In this document: positions 1-8,238 of the stretch, one piece after another
Layout: each line of letters starts with the position of its first letter
Position numbering within the stretch: position 1 is the stretch's first letter
Source: Isoptericola sp.
GTDB lineage: Bacteria > Actinomycetota > Actinomycetes > Actinomycetales > Cellulomonadaceae
Length of the DNA stretch: 43,119 nt
Assembly: GCA_031181105.1 (NCBI GenBank)
Contig: JAPSLD010000004.1
Span: 1-43,119, forward strand
Reading direction: 5' to 3'
The notes under the pieces: model-generated
What the model saw: only the letters and a program-made list of their open reading frames with translations
Databases searched by the model: none
What the model was told of the DNA's origin: nothing
Program-made: the position numbers and the translations under genes

Positions 1-404
1 TGAGCCTCGTCACCCTCGTCGTCGCCGACCTGCCCGCGACGCGCCGCTTCTACGTCGACGGCCTCGGCTGGGAGCCGTTGATCGAGGCGCCCGGCGAGGT
101 CCTCATGTTCCGTGTCGGCGAGCGGATCGTCCTGTCCCTGTGGGACGAGGCCCACGCCCGCCAGGAGATCGGCCCGGTCGACAAGACCGGGACCCCTCCG
201 CTGACGCTCGCGCACAACGTCGGGTCGCGGGCCGCCGTCGACCAGGTGCTCGACGACGCGCGGCGCGCGGGCGCACCCATGGTGGGCGACGCCGTCGAGC
301 GCGAGTGGGGCGGGTACTCCGGCTACTTCGCCGACCCCGACGGCTTCCGCTGGGAGGTCGCGTGGGCGCCGGGACCGATCTCGGAGGTCGTCCTGCCGGA
401 CTGA
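1..404 (+). CDS. VOC (glyoxalase/bleomycin-resistance fold) protein, 5' end at or just beyond window edge
   Basis: The reading frame opens at base 3 and gives SLVTLVVADLPATRRFYVDGLGW, the first beta-alpha-beta unit of a VOC module, and ends with the second half around GGYSGYFADPDGFRWEVAW. The G-Y-x-x-Y-F-x-D-P-D-G stretch is the usual C-terminal strand and turn of stand-alone VOC proteins of about 130 residues. The window begins with TG, so the start codon may be an ATG or GTG whose first base lies just outside; the protein would then be complete at about 134 residues. Family members are metal-dependent lyases, dioxygenases or drug-binding proteins; the substrate cannot be inferred. It converges on ddl. 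Confidence 0.85.
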   Translation, partial: SLVTLVVADLPATRRFYVDGLGWEPLIEAPGEVLMFRVGERIVLSLWDEAHARQEIGPVDKTGTPPLTLAHNVGSRAAVDQVLDDARRAGAPMVGDAVEREWGGYSGYFADPDGFRWEVAWAPGPISEVVLPD

Positions 405-405
405 C

Positions 406-485
406 CGCGCTACCTCGGCGCGGCGCGCGCTACCTCGCCGCACCACGCGCTACCTCGCCGCAGGACGCGCTACCTCGCGGGGCGC
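406..485. repeat. 20-bp tandem repeat, four copies
   Basis: The core CGCGCTACCTCG begins at 406, 426, 446 and 466, an exact 20-bp period. Copies 2 and 3 differ only in the last four bases; copies 1 and 4 are more diverged at the end. The array fills the gap between the stop of the VOC gene and the stop of the convergent ddl gene. Confidence 0.9.
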
Positions 486-486
486 C

Positions 487-1656
487 TCACCGCAGGCCGG
501 TGCGGCGCTCGAGCGCGAGCTGGATGAGCTCGTCCACGAGCTCCGGGTAGCTCATGCCCGACGCCTCCCACATGCGGGGGTACATCGAGTACCGCGTGAA
601 GCCGGGCATCGTGTTGATCTCGTTGACGACGACCTGCTCGTCGGGCGTCACGAACACGTCGACGCGCGAGAGACCCTCCGCGCCGACCGCCTCGAACGTC
701 CGCACGGCCAGGCGGCGCACCTCCTCGGTGACGTGCTCGGGCAGATCTGCCGGGCACGCGAGCTGCACGTGCGCCTCGTCGAGGTACTTCGCCTCGAAGT
801 CGTAGAACGCGTGCGAGTCGTGGTCGACGACGATCTCGCCCGGCAGCGACGCCCGCGGCGCCGCTCCCCCGCGGCCGCCGAGCACCGCGCACTCGATCTC
901 GCGCCCGTGGACCGCGGCCTCGACGACGACCTTCGGGTCGTGCTCCCGGGCGGCCTCGACGGCGGCGGGCAGGTCCGCGAGGTCGTCGACGCGGGTGATG
1001 CCCAGCGACGACCCAGCACGCGCCGGCTTGACGAACAGCGGCAGGCCCAGCGTCTCGACCGTCTGGACGCACACGCGCGGGTTGCGCTCCCAGTCCTGCG
1101 GCCGGATGACGGTGTACGGGCCGACGGGCAGGCCGTGCCCCGCGAGCACGAGCTTCATGAAGTGCTTGTCCATGCCCACGGCCGAGGCGAGGACGCCCGC
1201 GCCGACGTAGCGGACGTCGGCCAGCTCGAGCAGGCCCTGGACGGTCCCGTCCTCACCGAAGGGGCCGTGCAGCAGCGGGAAGACGACGTCGACCTCGCCC
1301 AGCAGCGCCGGCACGTTGCCCGGCTCGAGGACGCGCAGCGCCCGCTCGCCCTGCGTGAGGGAGAGCACGACCTCGGCACCGGTCTCGTCGGTCACCTCGG
1401 GGAGGACCCCGTCGGTGATCTGCCACCGCTCGGGCTTGTCCTCCGCCACCACCCACCGGCCCTCGCGGGTGATCCCGACGGGCACGACGTCGTACCGCGA
1501 ACGGTCGATCGCGCTGAGGACGCCCGCCGCGGTCGCGGCAGAGATGGCGTGCTCGCCGGAGCGGCCGCCGAAGAGGATGGCGACCCGCGGCTTGCGCGGA
1601 GCGCCCTCCACCGGGTCGGGTACGGCGGGGACGGGAGCGGTCGTGGCGTCGGACAT
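487..1656 (-). CDS. ddl: D-alanine--D-alanine ligase
   Basis: ATP-grasp ligase that joins two D-alanines for the peptidoglycan stem peptide, acting in the cytosol. The 389-residue product has the N-terminal Ddl motif ILFGGRSGEHAIS, the central PLLHGPFGEDGTVQGLLE, the ATP-grasp lysine region FVKPARAGSSLGI, and the C-terminal metal-binding VNEINTMPGFT. The frame stays open further upstream, but the chosen ATG (MSDATTAP) lies 7 nt after a TAGGGT hexamer and leaves a normal short tail before the Ddl domain. Divergent from the acyl-CoA dehydrogenase. In many actinobacteria ddl lies next to gpsA; here three plus-strand genes separate them. Confidence 0.95.
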   Translation of the reverse strand: MSDATTAPVPAVPDPVEGAPRKPRVAILFGGRSGEHAISAATAAGVLSAIDRSRYDVVPVGITREGRWVVAEDKPERWQITDGVLPEVTDETGAEVVLSLTQGERALRVLEPGNVPALLGEVDVVFPLLHGPFGEDGTVQGLLELADVRYVGAGVLASAVGMDKHFMKLVLAGHGLPVGPYTVIRPQDWERNPRVCVQTVETLGLPLFVKPARAGSSLGITRVDDLADLPAAVEAAREHDPKVVVEAAVHGREIECAVLGGRGGAAPRASLPGEIVVDHDSHAFYDFEAKYLDEAHVQLACPADLPEHVTEEVRRLAVRTFEAVGAEGLSRVDVFVTPDEQVVVNEINTMPGFTRYSMYPRMWEASGMSYPELVDELIQLALERRTGLR

Positions 1657-1663
1657 CGGCCCG

Positions 1664-1669
1664 ACCCTA
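1664..1669 (-). promoter_or_regulatory. -10 element of ddl, leaderless type
   Basis: TAGGGT on the minus strand, 7 nt before the ddl ATG; no Shine-Dalgarno sequence fits in between. Confidence 0.6.
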
Positions 1670-1732
1670 TACGACCACCGCACGCGTGCGGCCGCCCCGC
1701 TCCGCCCGCCGTGCCGGTGTCCGGGGCGATGG

Positions 1733-1738
1733 TTGAAT
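1733..1738 (+). promoter_or_regulatory. -10-like element of the acyl-CoA dehydrogenase gene
   Basis: TTGAAT ends 6 nt before the ATG at 1745. No purine-rich ribosome site is visible, so a leaderless transcript is the simplest reading. Confidence 0.45.
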
Positions 1739-1744
1739 CGGCTC

Positions 1745-2929
1745 ATGGCCGCCAACCCCGCGACGCTCCCCGACCGCCAGATCCTCACCGACGACCTCCT
1801 GGCCACCGTCCGCGGCAGGGCCGCCGGCTACGACCGGGACAACGCCTTCTTCGCCGAGGACCTCGCCGACCTGGCCGCCGCCGGCTACCTGCGGGCGATG
1901 GTTCCCGAGGACATGGGCGGCGCAGGCCTCACCCTGCGCGAGACGGCGCGCGAGCAGGCCCGCCTCGCCGGCGCCGCTCCCGCCACCGCGCTCGCCGTCA
2001 ACATGCACCACGTCTGGGTCGCCGTCGCCCGGTACCTCCACGAGCGCGGCGACGGCTCGCTCGACTGGCTCCTGCGCGAGACCGCGCAGGGCGAGGTCTT
2101 CGGCTTCGGCTACTCCGAGGCGGGCAACGACCTGGTCCTCCTCGGCTCGCGCACCGAGGCCCGGCCCGACGGCGAGGGCGGGTACACGTTCCACGGCCGC
2201 AAGATCTTCACGTCCAACTCCCCCGGGTGGACGCGGCTGGGCGTCATGGGCCTCGACGACACGACCGACCCCGACGACCCGCGCATCGTGCACGCCTTCG
2301 TGACGCGCGACGGCGGGGGCTTCGAGATCCTCGACGACTGGGACACCCTCGGCATGCGGGCGTCGCAGTCCTGCACCACGGTGCTCGACGGCGCGCACGC
2401 GCCCGCCGACCGCGTCATGCGCCGGCTGCAGCCCGGACCCAGCCTCGACCCCTACGTGCTCGGCATCTTCACGTCGTTCGAGATCCTGCTCGCCGCGGTG
2501 TACACGGGCATCGCCGACCGCGCGCTGCAGCTCGCGGTCGAGACCGCCGGCAGGAGGACGTCGATGAAGACCGGCAAGGCGTACTCCCAGGACCCCGACA
2601 TCCGGTGGCGCATCGCGTCGGCGGCCCTGGCGCTCGACGGCATCTGGCCCCAGCTCGACCAGGTGGCGGGCGAGATCGACGCCCTCGTCGACCGCGGGCC
2701 GGGCTGGTTCCGCGCCACGGCGGGCCTCAAGGTGCGCGCCACCGAGACGGCCCGGTACGTCGTCGACGAGGCGATCCGCTGCTCGGGCGGCTCGACCTAC
2801 TTCAACCGCTCGGAGCTCGGCCGCCTCTACCGCGACGTGCTCGCCGGGATCTTCCACCCCTCCGACGACGAGTCCGCGCACTCGACCGTGGCGCAGGCGC
2901 TGCTCGGGCCGCTCGACGAGCAGCCGTGA
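1745..2929 (+). CDS. Acyl-CoA dehydrogenase family flavoprotein
   Basis: 394 residues, the usual length of the family. The N-terminal helical domain is followed by FGYSEAGNDLVLL (the flavin/substrate loop corresponding to the common T-E-x-x-x-G-S-D motif), the beta domain GYTFHGRKIFTSNSPGWT, the substrate loop WDTLGMRASQSCTTVLDGAHAP, and a C-terminal helical bundle ending near the second flavin contact (EAIRCSGGSTYFNRSELGRLYRDV). These proteins oxidise acyl-CoA thioesters at the alpha-beta carbons or act as flavin monooxygenases in sulfur or xenobiotic metabolism. The TEPxxGSD signature is not exact, so a non-classical substrate is possible. It stands alone between ddl and the cystathionine synthase gene. 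Confidence 0.85.
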   Translation: MAANPATLPDRQILTDDLLATVRGRAAGYDRDNAFFAEDLADLAAAGYLRAMVPEDMGGAGLTLRETAREQARLAGAAPATALAVNMHHVWVAVARYLHERGDGSLDWLLRETAQGEVFGFGYSEAGNDLVLLGSRTEARPDGEGGYTFHGRKIFTSNSPGWTRLGVMGLDDTTDPDDPRIVHAFVTRDGGGFEILDDWDTLGMRASQSCTTVLDGAHAPADRVMRRLQPGPSLDPYVLGIFTSFEILLAAVYTGIADRALQLAVETAGRRTSMKTGKAYSQDPDIRWRIASAALALDGIWPQLDQVAGEIDALVDRGPGWFRATAGLKVRATETARYVVDEAIRCSGGSTYFNRSELGRLYRDVLAGIFHPSDDESAHSTVAQALLGPLDEQP

Positions 2930-2987
2930 GCCCCGCGGGCCCGGACTGACGACCGAGACGGTCCTCCGGGGCGCCGGGTCGCCGTCG

Positions 2988-2993
2988 TACCCT
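2988..2993 (+). promoter_or_regulatory. -10 element of the cystathionine gamma-synthase-like gene, leaderless
   Basis: TACCCT, then exactly 6 nt to the ATG at 3000; no Shine-Dalgarno sequence. Confidence 0.6.
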
Positions 2994-2999
2994 GCGCGC

Positions 3000-4151
3000 A
3001 TGGCTCACGAGGTCTCCCGACCGTCCACGCTCTCCCCCGCCACGGTCGCCGTCACGGCGGGACGTCCGCCGCGCGTGCAGGGCGGCCCGGTGAACCCGCC
3101 CGTGGTGCTGAGCTCGACGTACGTCTCGCAGGGCACGCCGGGTCCCGACGAGCTGCTCTACACGCGCTCGGGCACCGAGACGTGGCACGCCTTCGAGGAG
3201 GCGCTCGCCGCGCTCGAGGGCGGTGCGCACGGCGTCGTCCTCGGCTCGGGGATGGCCGCGATCGCCGCGACGCTCGGCCACGTGCCCGACGGCGGTGCGG
3301 TCGTCGTGCCGCGCCACGCGTACCAGGTCTCGCTCGGCTACCTGGACGACCTCGCGGCCCGGCACGGCGTCGAGGTGCGCCGGGTCGACGTCGCGGACAC
3401 CGAGCAGGTCGTCGCGGCCCTCGACGGCGCCGCGCTGCTGCTCGCGGAGTCGCCCACCAACCCGATGCTCGAGGTGGCCGACCTGCCCGCGATCATCGCC
3501 GCGGCGCGCGAGCGCGGGGTGCGCACGGTCGTCGACAACACGTTCGCGACGCCCCTCGGGCAGCGCCCGATCGCGCTGGGCGCCGACGTCGTCGTGCACT
3601 CGGTGACGAAGTATCTCGCCGGGCACTCCGACGTCGTGCTCGGCGCCGTCGTCACGGACGACCCGCAGATCGCGGCGGACGTGCGCGCCTACCGCACGCT
3701 GCACGGCGCGATCGCCGGCCCGATGGAGGTCTTCCTCGCACTGCGGGGGCTGCGGACGCTGCACCTGCGGGTCGAGCGGGCGGGCGCGAACGCGGCCGAG
3801 CTGGCGCGCCGCCTGGCCGAGCACCCCGCGGTCGCCGAGGTGCGCCACCCCTCCCTGCCCCACGACCCCGGCCACGAGCGGGCGCGCCGGCAGATGAACG
3901 GCTTCGGCGCGATCCTGGGTCTGCGTCCGCACGGCGGCACCCCCGCCGCGGACGCCCTCGTGGCCGGCGTGCGGCTGTGGGTGCCGGCCACGTCGCTCGG
4001 CGGGGTCGAGTCGACGCTCGAGCGGCGTCGGCGCTTCACCACGGAGTCGGTGACGGTCCCCGAGGACCTCGTGCGGATGTCGGTCGGCGTGGAGGACGTC
4101 GAGGACCTCTGGGACGACCTGGTGCAGGCCCTGGACGCCCTGCGGCCGTAG
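3000..4151 (+). CDS. Cystathionine gamma-synthase/gamma-lyase family PLP enzyme
   Basis: 383-residue fold-type I PLP enzyme of the Cys/Met metabolism family. Visible landmarks are the N-terminal NPPVVLSSTYV, YTRSGTETWHAFEEALAALE (phosphate-binding Tyr/Arg of the neighbouring subunit), LGSGMAAIAA, the cofactor aspartate in VVDNTFATPL (D179), and the Schiff-base lysine in HSVTKYLAGHSD (K204). The C-terminus has the family S-LGGVES signature. It either builds cystathionine from an activated homoserine and cysteine or cleaves cystathionine; sequence alone does not decide, so no symbol is given. A homocysteine methyltransferase lies elsewhere in the window at 39 kb. Confidence 0.9.
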   Translation: MAHEVSRPSTLSPATVAVTAGRPPRVQGGPVNPPVVLSSTYVSQGTPGPDELLYTRSGTETWHAFEEALAALEGGAHGVVLGSGMAAIAATLGHVPDGGAVVVPRHAYQVSLGYLDDLAARHGVEVRRVDVADTEQVVAALDGAALLLAESPTNPMLEVADLPAIIAAARERGVRTVVDNTFATPLGQRPIALGADVVVHSVTKYLAGHSDVVLGAVVTDDPQIAADVRAYRTLHGAIAGPMEVFLALRGLRTLHLRVERAGANAAELARRLAEHPAVAEVRHPSLPHDPGHERARRQMNGFGAILGLRPHGGTPAADALVAGVRLWVPATSLGGVESTLERRRRFTTESVTVPEDLVRMSVGVEDVEDLWDDLVQALDALRP

Positions 4152-4224
4152 CCGCCGCAGATCGTCGCCGATCCGTGACCGCGCCGCGACGCTGCCGCCA
4201 CCTGCGCGTGGCAGGGTCGTGCCC

Positions 4225-4959
4225 ATGAGGACCGGTCGACGGACCCGCGGGACGACGGCGGCGCTCGCCGTGGCCGTCGCGCTCGTGCTCGGCGCGTGCA
4301 CGGGCGGCGACGACCCGGACGGCGAGGAGAGCCCTGCCGCGGCGACCACGGCACCGGGAGGGTCCGCGACGCCGAGCGGCTCGCCGTCGGGCACCGCGTC
4401 CCCGAGCGCCTCGCCCGACCACGGCGACGGGGACGACGACGGGGGCGGCGACGACGGAGACACGTCCGACGCCACGACCGACGACACGACCGGCGACGAG
4501 CCCGCCCGAGGCACCTCCCCCTTCCCGGCGGACGCGGAGCCGGACACCGCCGAGCCGTCCGGCGACGCCAGGCTCACGGTCACCGACATCCGGGTCGGCG
4601 AGCACGACGGCTACGACCGCGTGGTGTTCGACCTCGGAGGCAGCGGCACCCCCGGCTGGCGCGTGGAGTACGTCGACGAGGCGATCGACGACGGCAGCGG
4701 CAACCCCGTCGAGGTCGACGGGGACGCGGTCCTGCAGGTCGTCCTCTCGGGCACGGCGATGCCCGCCGACAGCGGTGTCGAGGAGTACGACGGCACGACC
4801 CTCGAGCCCGACGACACGGAGTCGGTCGAGGAGGTCGTGTACCGGTTCTGGTTCGAGGGGTACACGACGGCGTTCGTCGGTGTGGACGACGAGCGCAAGC
4901 CGTTCCGGGTGTTCTCGCTGACCGAGCCCGCGCGCGTCGTCGTCGACGTGCAGCACTGA
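4225..4959 (+). CDS. Secreted lipoprotein with AMIN-like C-terminal domain
   Basis: 244 residues. An arginine-rich n-region is followed by a hydrophobic core ending in the lipobox LVLGAC, so the protein is probably lipid-anchored outside the membrane at Cys. Residues about 25-110 form an Asp/Gly/Thr/Ser-rich, probably disordered linker. The C-terminal part (LTVTDIRVGEHDGYDRVVFDL through PFRVFSLTEPARVVVDVQH) resembles the AMIN-like beta domain of actinobacterial lipoproteins, which is thought to contact the cell wall. An in-frame GTG lies two codons upstream; ATG is preferred. Its stop is 10 bp from that of convergent gpsA. Confidence 0.8.
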   Translation: MRTGRRTRGTTAALAVAVALVLGACTGGDDPDGEESPAAATTAPGGSATPSGSPSGTASPSASPDHGDGDDDGGGDDGDTSDATTDDTTGDEPARGTSPFPADAEPDTAEPSGDARLTVTDIRVGEHDGYDRVVFDLGGSGTPGWRVEYVDEAIDDGSGNPVEVDGDAVLQVVLSGTAMPADSGVEEYDGTTLEPDDTESVEEVVYRFWFEGYTTAFVGVDDERKPFRVFSLTEPARVVVDVQH

Positions 4960-4969
4960 GCCGGCGGCG

Positions 4970-5989
4970 TCAGGCCCCGACGCCCTCGGCCTTCTGCGGC
5001 CGGGCGAGCAGCCCGCGCGCCATCTCGTCGACCGGCAGCCCTTCGTGGAGCACCGCGACGACCCCGGCCGTGATCGGCATGTCGACGCCGTGCTGCTGCG
5101 CGAGCTCGAGCACCGACCGGCACGACTTCACGCCCTCGGCCGTGGTCCCCGTCGCCGCCAGCGCCTCGTCGAGCGTCATGCCCTCCCCGACGTACCGCCC
5201 GAGGCGGTGGTTGCGCGACAGCGGCGAGGTGCACGTGGCCACGAGGTCACCCGTGCCGGCCAGACCGGAGAACGTCTCGACGTCGGCGCCGAGCGCGAGC
5301 CCGAGCCGCGTGATCTCGACCAGGCCGCGCGTGATGACCGTGGCCGTCGTGTTGTAGCCGAAGCCGCGCCCCTGGGCCATGCCCACGGCGAGCGCGATCA
5401 CGTTCTTCGCCGCACCGCAGAGCTCGACGCCGATGACGTCGCTGTTCGTGTACGGGCGGAAGTAGGCGTTGGAGCACGCGTCCGCGACGAACCGCGTCGC
5501 GGCGTCGTCGGTGCCCGCGACGACGGTCGCCGTCGGCTGCCGCTCGGCGATCTCGGGCGCCAGGTTGGGGCCGGAGACGACGACGACCCGGCTCTCCGGG
5601 ATCTCGAGCGCCTCGGCGATCACCTGGCTCATGCGCTCGTCGGTGCTGAGCTCGACGCCCTTCATGAGCGAGACGACGACGGCGTCCGGCTCGACGTGCG
5701 GGCGCAGTCGCTCGAGCGTGCCGCGCGCCACCTGGGACGGGACGGCGACGACGACGAGGTTCGCGCCGGCGAGCGCCGCGGCGGCGTCCGTCGTCGCCGT
5801 CATCGCCGGCAGCACGACGTCGGGCAGGTACTTGGCGTTGGTGCGCTCGTGGGTGACCTCGCGGGCGATCGCCTCGTCGCGGCCCCACAGGCGCACCTCG
5901 CAGCCGGCGTCGGCGAGCACCATGGCGAACGTGGTGCCCCACGACCCGGAGCCGAGGACGGCGGCGCGCACCGGCGTCGTGCCGGTCAC
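4970..5989 (-). CDS. gpsA: NAD(P)-dependent glycerol-3-phosphate dehydrogenase
   Basis: Reduces dihydroxyacetone phosphate to sn-glycerol-3-phosphate, the backbone for phospholipids. The 339-residue product shows the Rossmann loop VLGSGSWGTTFA (residues 11-22), the substrate lysine in SLMKGVE (K110), VVSGPNLAPEIA, the catalytic lysine in CGAAKNVIALAVG (K195), and GTGDLVATC...SRNHRLGR. The GTG start overlaps the plsC stop (GTGA, 5986-5989), so the two genes are translationally coupled; the glycerol-3-phosphate product feeds the acylation pathway in which PlsC takes part. Confidence 0.96.
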   Translation of the reverse strand: MTGTTPVRAAVLGSGSWGTTFAMVLADAGCEVRLWGRDEAIAREVTHERTNAKYLPDVVLPAMTATTDAAAALAGANLVVVAVPSQVARGTLERLRPHVEPDAVVVSLMKGVELSTDERMSQVIAEALEIPESRVVVVSGPNLAPEIAERQPTATVVAGTDDAATRFVADACSNAYFRPYTNSDVIGVELCGAAKNVIALAVGMAQGRGFGYNTTATVITRGLVEITRLGLALGADVETFSGLAGTGDLVATCTSPLSRNHRLGRYVGEGMTLDEALAATGTTAEGVKSCRSVLELAQQHGVDMPITAGVVAVLHEGLPVDEMARGLLARPQKAEGVGA

Positions 5990-6741
5990 GGGCGCTCCAC
6001 CGGGGGGTAGTGCATCTTCCTCGCCTCGTACTCGGGGTGCTTGCGCAGGTCGAACCGCGCCGCCGGCGCCGGCTCGTCCCGGAGCTCGGCCAGCAGCTCG
6101 GTGATCGCGTCCATGACCCGGTTCATCACCTCGCGCAGGGCGGCGGAGTCCACGGGCCGGTCGTACAGGTCGGACAGGTCGACCGGTGGCCCCGCGACCA
6201 TCTGCACCCGCTTGCGCGGGAACGGCTTGAGGACCCGCCCGTAGCGGCCGAGGACCTCGTGGGCACCCCACTGCGCGATCGGCACGACGGGCAGGCGCGA
6301 GGCGAGCGCGATCCGCGCCAGACCGGTCTTGGCCTCCATGGGCCACAGGTCCGGGTCACGCGTGATGGTCCCCTCGGGGAAGATCGCGACGCAGGCGCCG
6401 TCACCGAGCTGGTCGCTGGCCGCCTGGATCGAGCGGGCGGCCGCCGCGCTCCCCCGGTCGACCGGGATCATGCGCGTGGCCCGCAGCACCGAGCCGAGCA
6501 CCGGCGCCGTGAACAGGCTCCGCTTGGCCAGGATCCGCGGCTCGTACCCGTGGTCGAACAGGTAGTGCGCGAACGTCAGCGCGTCGAGCTCCGTGGCGTG
6601 GTTCGCCGCCGCGATGAAGCCGCCGCTGCGCGGCAGGTTCTCCCCGCCGCGCCACTCGTAGCGGACCATCGCGAACATGAGGCGCCGCACGAGCCAGGCG
6701 ATGGCTCGGTAGACGCGAGAGGACGGGCGGGCGATCGGCAC
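5986..6741 (-). CDS. plsC: 1-acyl-sn-glycerol-3-phosphate acyltransferase
   Basis: 251 residues, PlsC/LPLAT family. It has the acyltransferase motif NHATELD (HX4D, H48 and D53), the substrate-binding FPEGTIT motif, and VVPIAQWGAHE. It transfers an acyl chain to lysophosphatidate to make phosphatidate at the inner membrane. The C-terminus is rich in charged residues (FDLRKHPEYEARKMHYPP), usual for actinobacterial members. GTG start; TAGGCT lies 8 nt upstream, with a pyrimidine-rich gap rather than a ribosome site. First gene of a two-gene unit with gpsA. Confidence 0.93.
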   Translation of the reverse strand: MPIARPSSRVYRAIAWLVRRLMFAMVRYEWRGGENLPRSGGFIAAANHATELDALTFAHYLFDHGYEPRILAKRSLFTAPVLGSVLRATRMIPVDRGSAAAARSIQAASDQLGDGACVAIFPEGTITRDPDLWPMEAKTGLARIALASRLPVVPIAQWGAHEVLGRYGRVLKPFPRKRVQMVAGPPVDLSDLYDRPVDSAALREVMNRVMDAITELLAELRDEPAPAARFDLRKHPEYEARKMHYPPVERP

Positions 6742-6749
6742 GGAAGGAG

Positions 6750-6755
6750 AGCCTA
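6750..6755 (-). promoter_or_regulatory. -10 element of plsC-gpsA
   Basis: TAGGCT on the minus strand, 8 nt from the plsC GTG. Confidence 0.5.
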
Positions 6756-6767
6756 CCGCCGACCCGG

Positions 6768-6931
6768 CCTGCGCCTCCGCCGCGGGCGAGTGCCTCGTTC
6801 CTCGGCCCTCACCCTTCCCTACGTCTCCGGCTCAGTCGCGCTGGTGGGCGACCGAGCCTGCGACTCCGCCTGCGGGCGAGTGCCTCGTTCCTCGGCCCCC
6901 ACCCTTCGCTTCGTCTCCGGCTCAGTCGCGC
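6768..6931. repeat. Direct repeat, two copies of about 74 bp with 90-bp offset, second copy overlapping the murA stop
   Basis: Copy 1 spans about 6768-6841 and copy 2 about 6857-6931. Identical landmarks (TGCCTCGTTCCTCGG at 6791 and 6881; GTCTCCGGCTCAGTCGCG at 6823 and 6913) are exactly 90 bp apart. Only a handful of substitutions and one 1-bp indel separate the copies; the spacer is about 15 bp. The murA stop codon (6922-6924) and its last codons lie inside copy 2. Confidence 0.92.
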
Positions 6932-8238
6932 GAGACGTCGGCCCCGAGCGCGACCAGCTTGTCCTGGAACGCCTCGTAGCCGCGGTCGATGAGGCTGATG
7001 CCGCGCACCGTCGACGTGCCCTTGGCGGTGAGCGCCGCGATCAGGTGGGAGAAGCCCCCGCGCAGGTCCGGCACCTCGATGTCCGCGGCCGCGAGCGGCG
7101 TCGGGCCCGAGACGACGGCCGAGTGGTGGAAGTTGCGCTGCCCGAACCGGCAGTCGCGCCCGCCCAGGCACTCCTTGTACACCTGGATGGTGGCGCCCAT
7201 CTGGCGCAGCGCGTCGGTGAACCCGAAGCGGTTCTCGTACACCGTCTCGTGCACGATCGACAGGCCGGTGGCCTGGGTCAGCGCCACGACCAGCGGCTGC
7301 TGCCAGTCCGTCATGAAGCCGGGGTGCACGTCGGTCTCCAGCACGATGGACCGCAGGTCCCCGCCCGGGTGCCAGAACCGGATGCCGTCCTCCTGGACGT
7401 CGAACCGGCCGCCGACCTTCCGGAACGTGTTGAGGAAGGTCATCATCTCGGGCTGGGTCGCGCCCTTGATCGTGACGTCGCCGCCCGTGGCCAATGCGGC
7501 CGAGGCCCACGACGCCGTCTCGATCCGGTCCCCCAGCGCCGTGTGCGAGTACCCGTCGAGGCGGTCGACGCCCTCGATGCGGATCACGCGGTCGGTGTCG
7601 ACCGAGATGATGGCGCCCATCTTCTGCAGGACCGCGATGAGGTCCATGATCTCCGGCTCGATGGCCGCACCGGCGAGCTCGGTGATGCCCTCGGCACGCA
7701 CGGCGGTGAGCAGCAGCTGCTCGGTCGCCCCGACGGACGGGTACGGGAGCGCGATCTTGGTGCCCTGCAGCCGGCGGGGGGCCCGCAGGTGGATGCCGTT
7801 GGCCCGCTTGTCCACGACCGCGCCGAACTGGCGCAGGATGTCGAGGTGGTAGTTGATCGGCCGGTCGCCGATCCGGCAGCCGCCCAGGTCCGGGATGAAC
7901 GCCTCGCCGAGGCGGTGCAGCAGCGGACCGCAGAACAGGATCGGGATCCGGCTCGAACCGGCGTGCGCGTCGATGTCGGCCACGTGCGCCGACTCCACGT
8001 TCGACGGGTCCAGCTTCAGGACGCCGGCCTCGGCGTCCGCCTTGACGGTCACGCCGTGCAGCTCGAGCAGCCCCGTCACCACCGCCACGTCGCGGATCTG
8101 CGGCACGTTGCGCAGCACGCTCGGCGACTCACCCAGCAGGGACGCCACCATCGCCTTCGACACGAAGTTCTTCGCGCCCCGCACGGTGATCGTCCCCTCG
8201 AGCGGGTTCCCGCCGTTCACGTACAGCAGATCGTTCAT
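6922..8238 (-). CDS. murA: UDP-N-acetylglucosamine 1-carboxyvinyltransferase
   Basis: First committed step of peptidoglycan synthesis: transfers enolpyruvate from PEP to UDP-GlcNAc. 438 residues of the EPSP-synthase fold. The N-terminal RGAKN carries the catalytic Lys/Asn pair (K23, N24). The active-site loop PDLGGCRIGDRP has the PEP-binding cysteine (C121), so the enzyme should be the fosfomycin-sensitive form, not the Asp variant. The C-terminal DLRGGFSHLIAALTAKG is typical. The ATG is preceded by a weak AAGG. The last residues (ADVSRD) are encoded inside a direct repeat. Confidence 0.96.
   Translation of the reverse strand: MNDLLYVNGGNPLEGTITVRGAKNFVSKAMVASLLGESPSVLRNVPQIRDVAVVTGLLELHGVTVKADAEAGVLKLDPSNVESAHVADIDAHAGSSRIPILFCGPLLHRLGEAFIPDLGGCRIGDRPINYHLDILRQFGAVVDKRANGIHLRAPRRLQGTKIALPYPSVGATEQLLLTAVRAEGITELAGAAIEPEIMDLIAVLQKMGAIISVDTDRVIRIEGVDRLDGYSHTALGDRIETASWASAALATGGDVTIKGATQPEMMTFLNTFRKVGGRFDVQEDGIRFWHPGGDLRSIVLETDVHPGFMTDWQQPLVVALTQATGLSIVHETVYENRFGFTDALRQMGATIQVYKECLGGRDCRFGQRNFHHSAVVSGPTPLAAADIEVPDLRGGFSHLIAALTAKGTSTVRGISLIDRGYEAFQDKLVALGADVSRD

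Noticed and set aside
406-485. CRISPR array
   Set aside because: Repeats are 20 bp with no unique spacers and no cas genes nearby.
733-2949. 738-aa plus-strand ORF across ddl and the acyl-CoA dehydrogenase gene
   Set aside because: It runs antisense to ddl and out of frame with the dehydrogenase; composition is Arg/Asp/His-rich, typical of shadow frames in GC-rich DNA. Many similar long shadows exist (for example 6010-8517, 21581-23095, 36427-39192).
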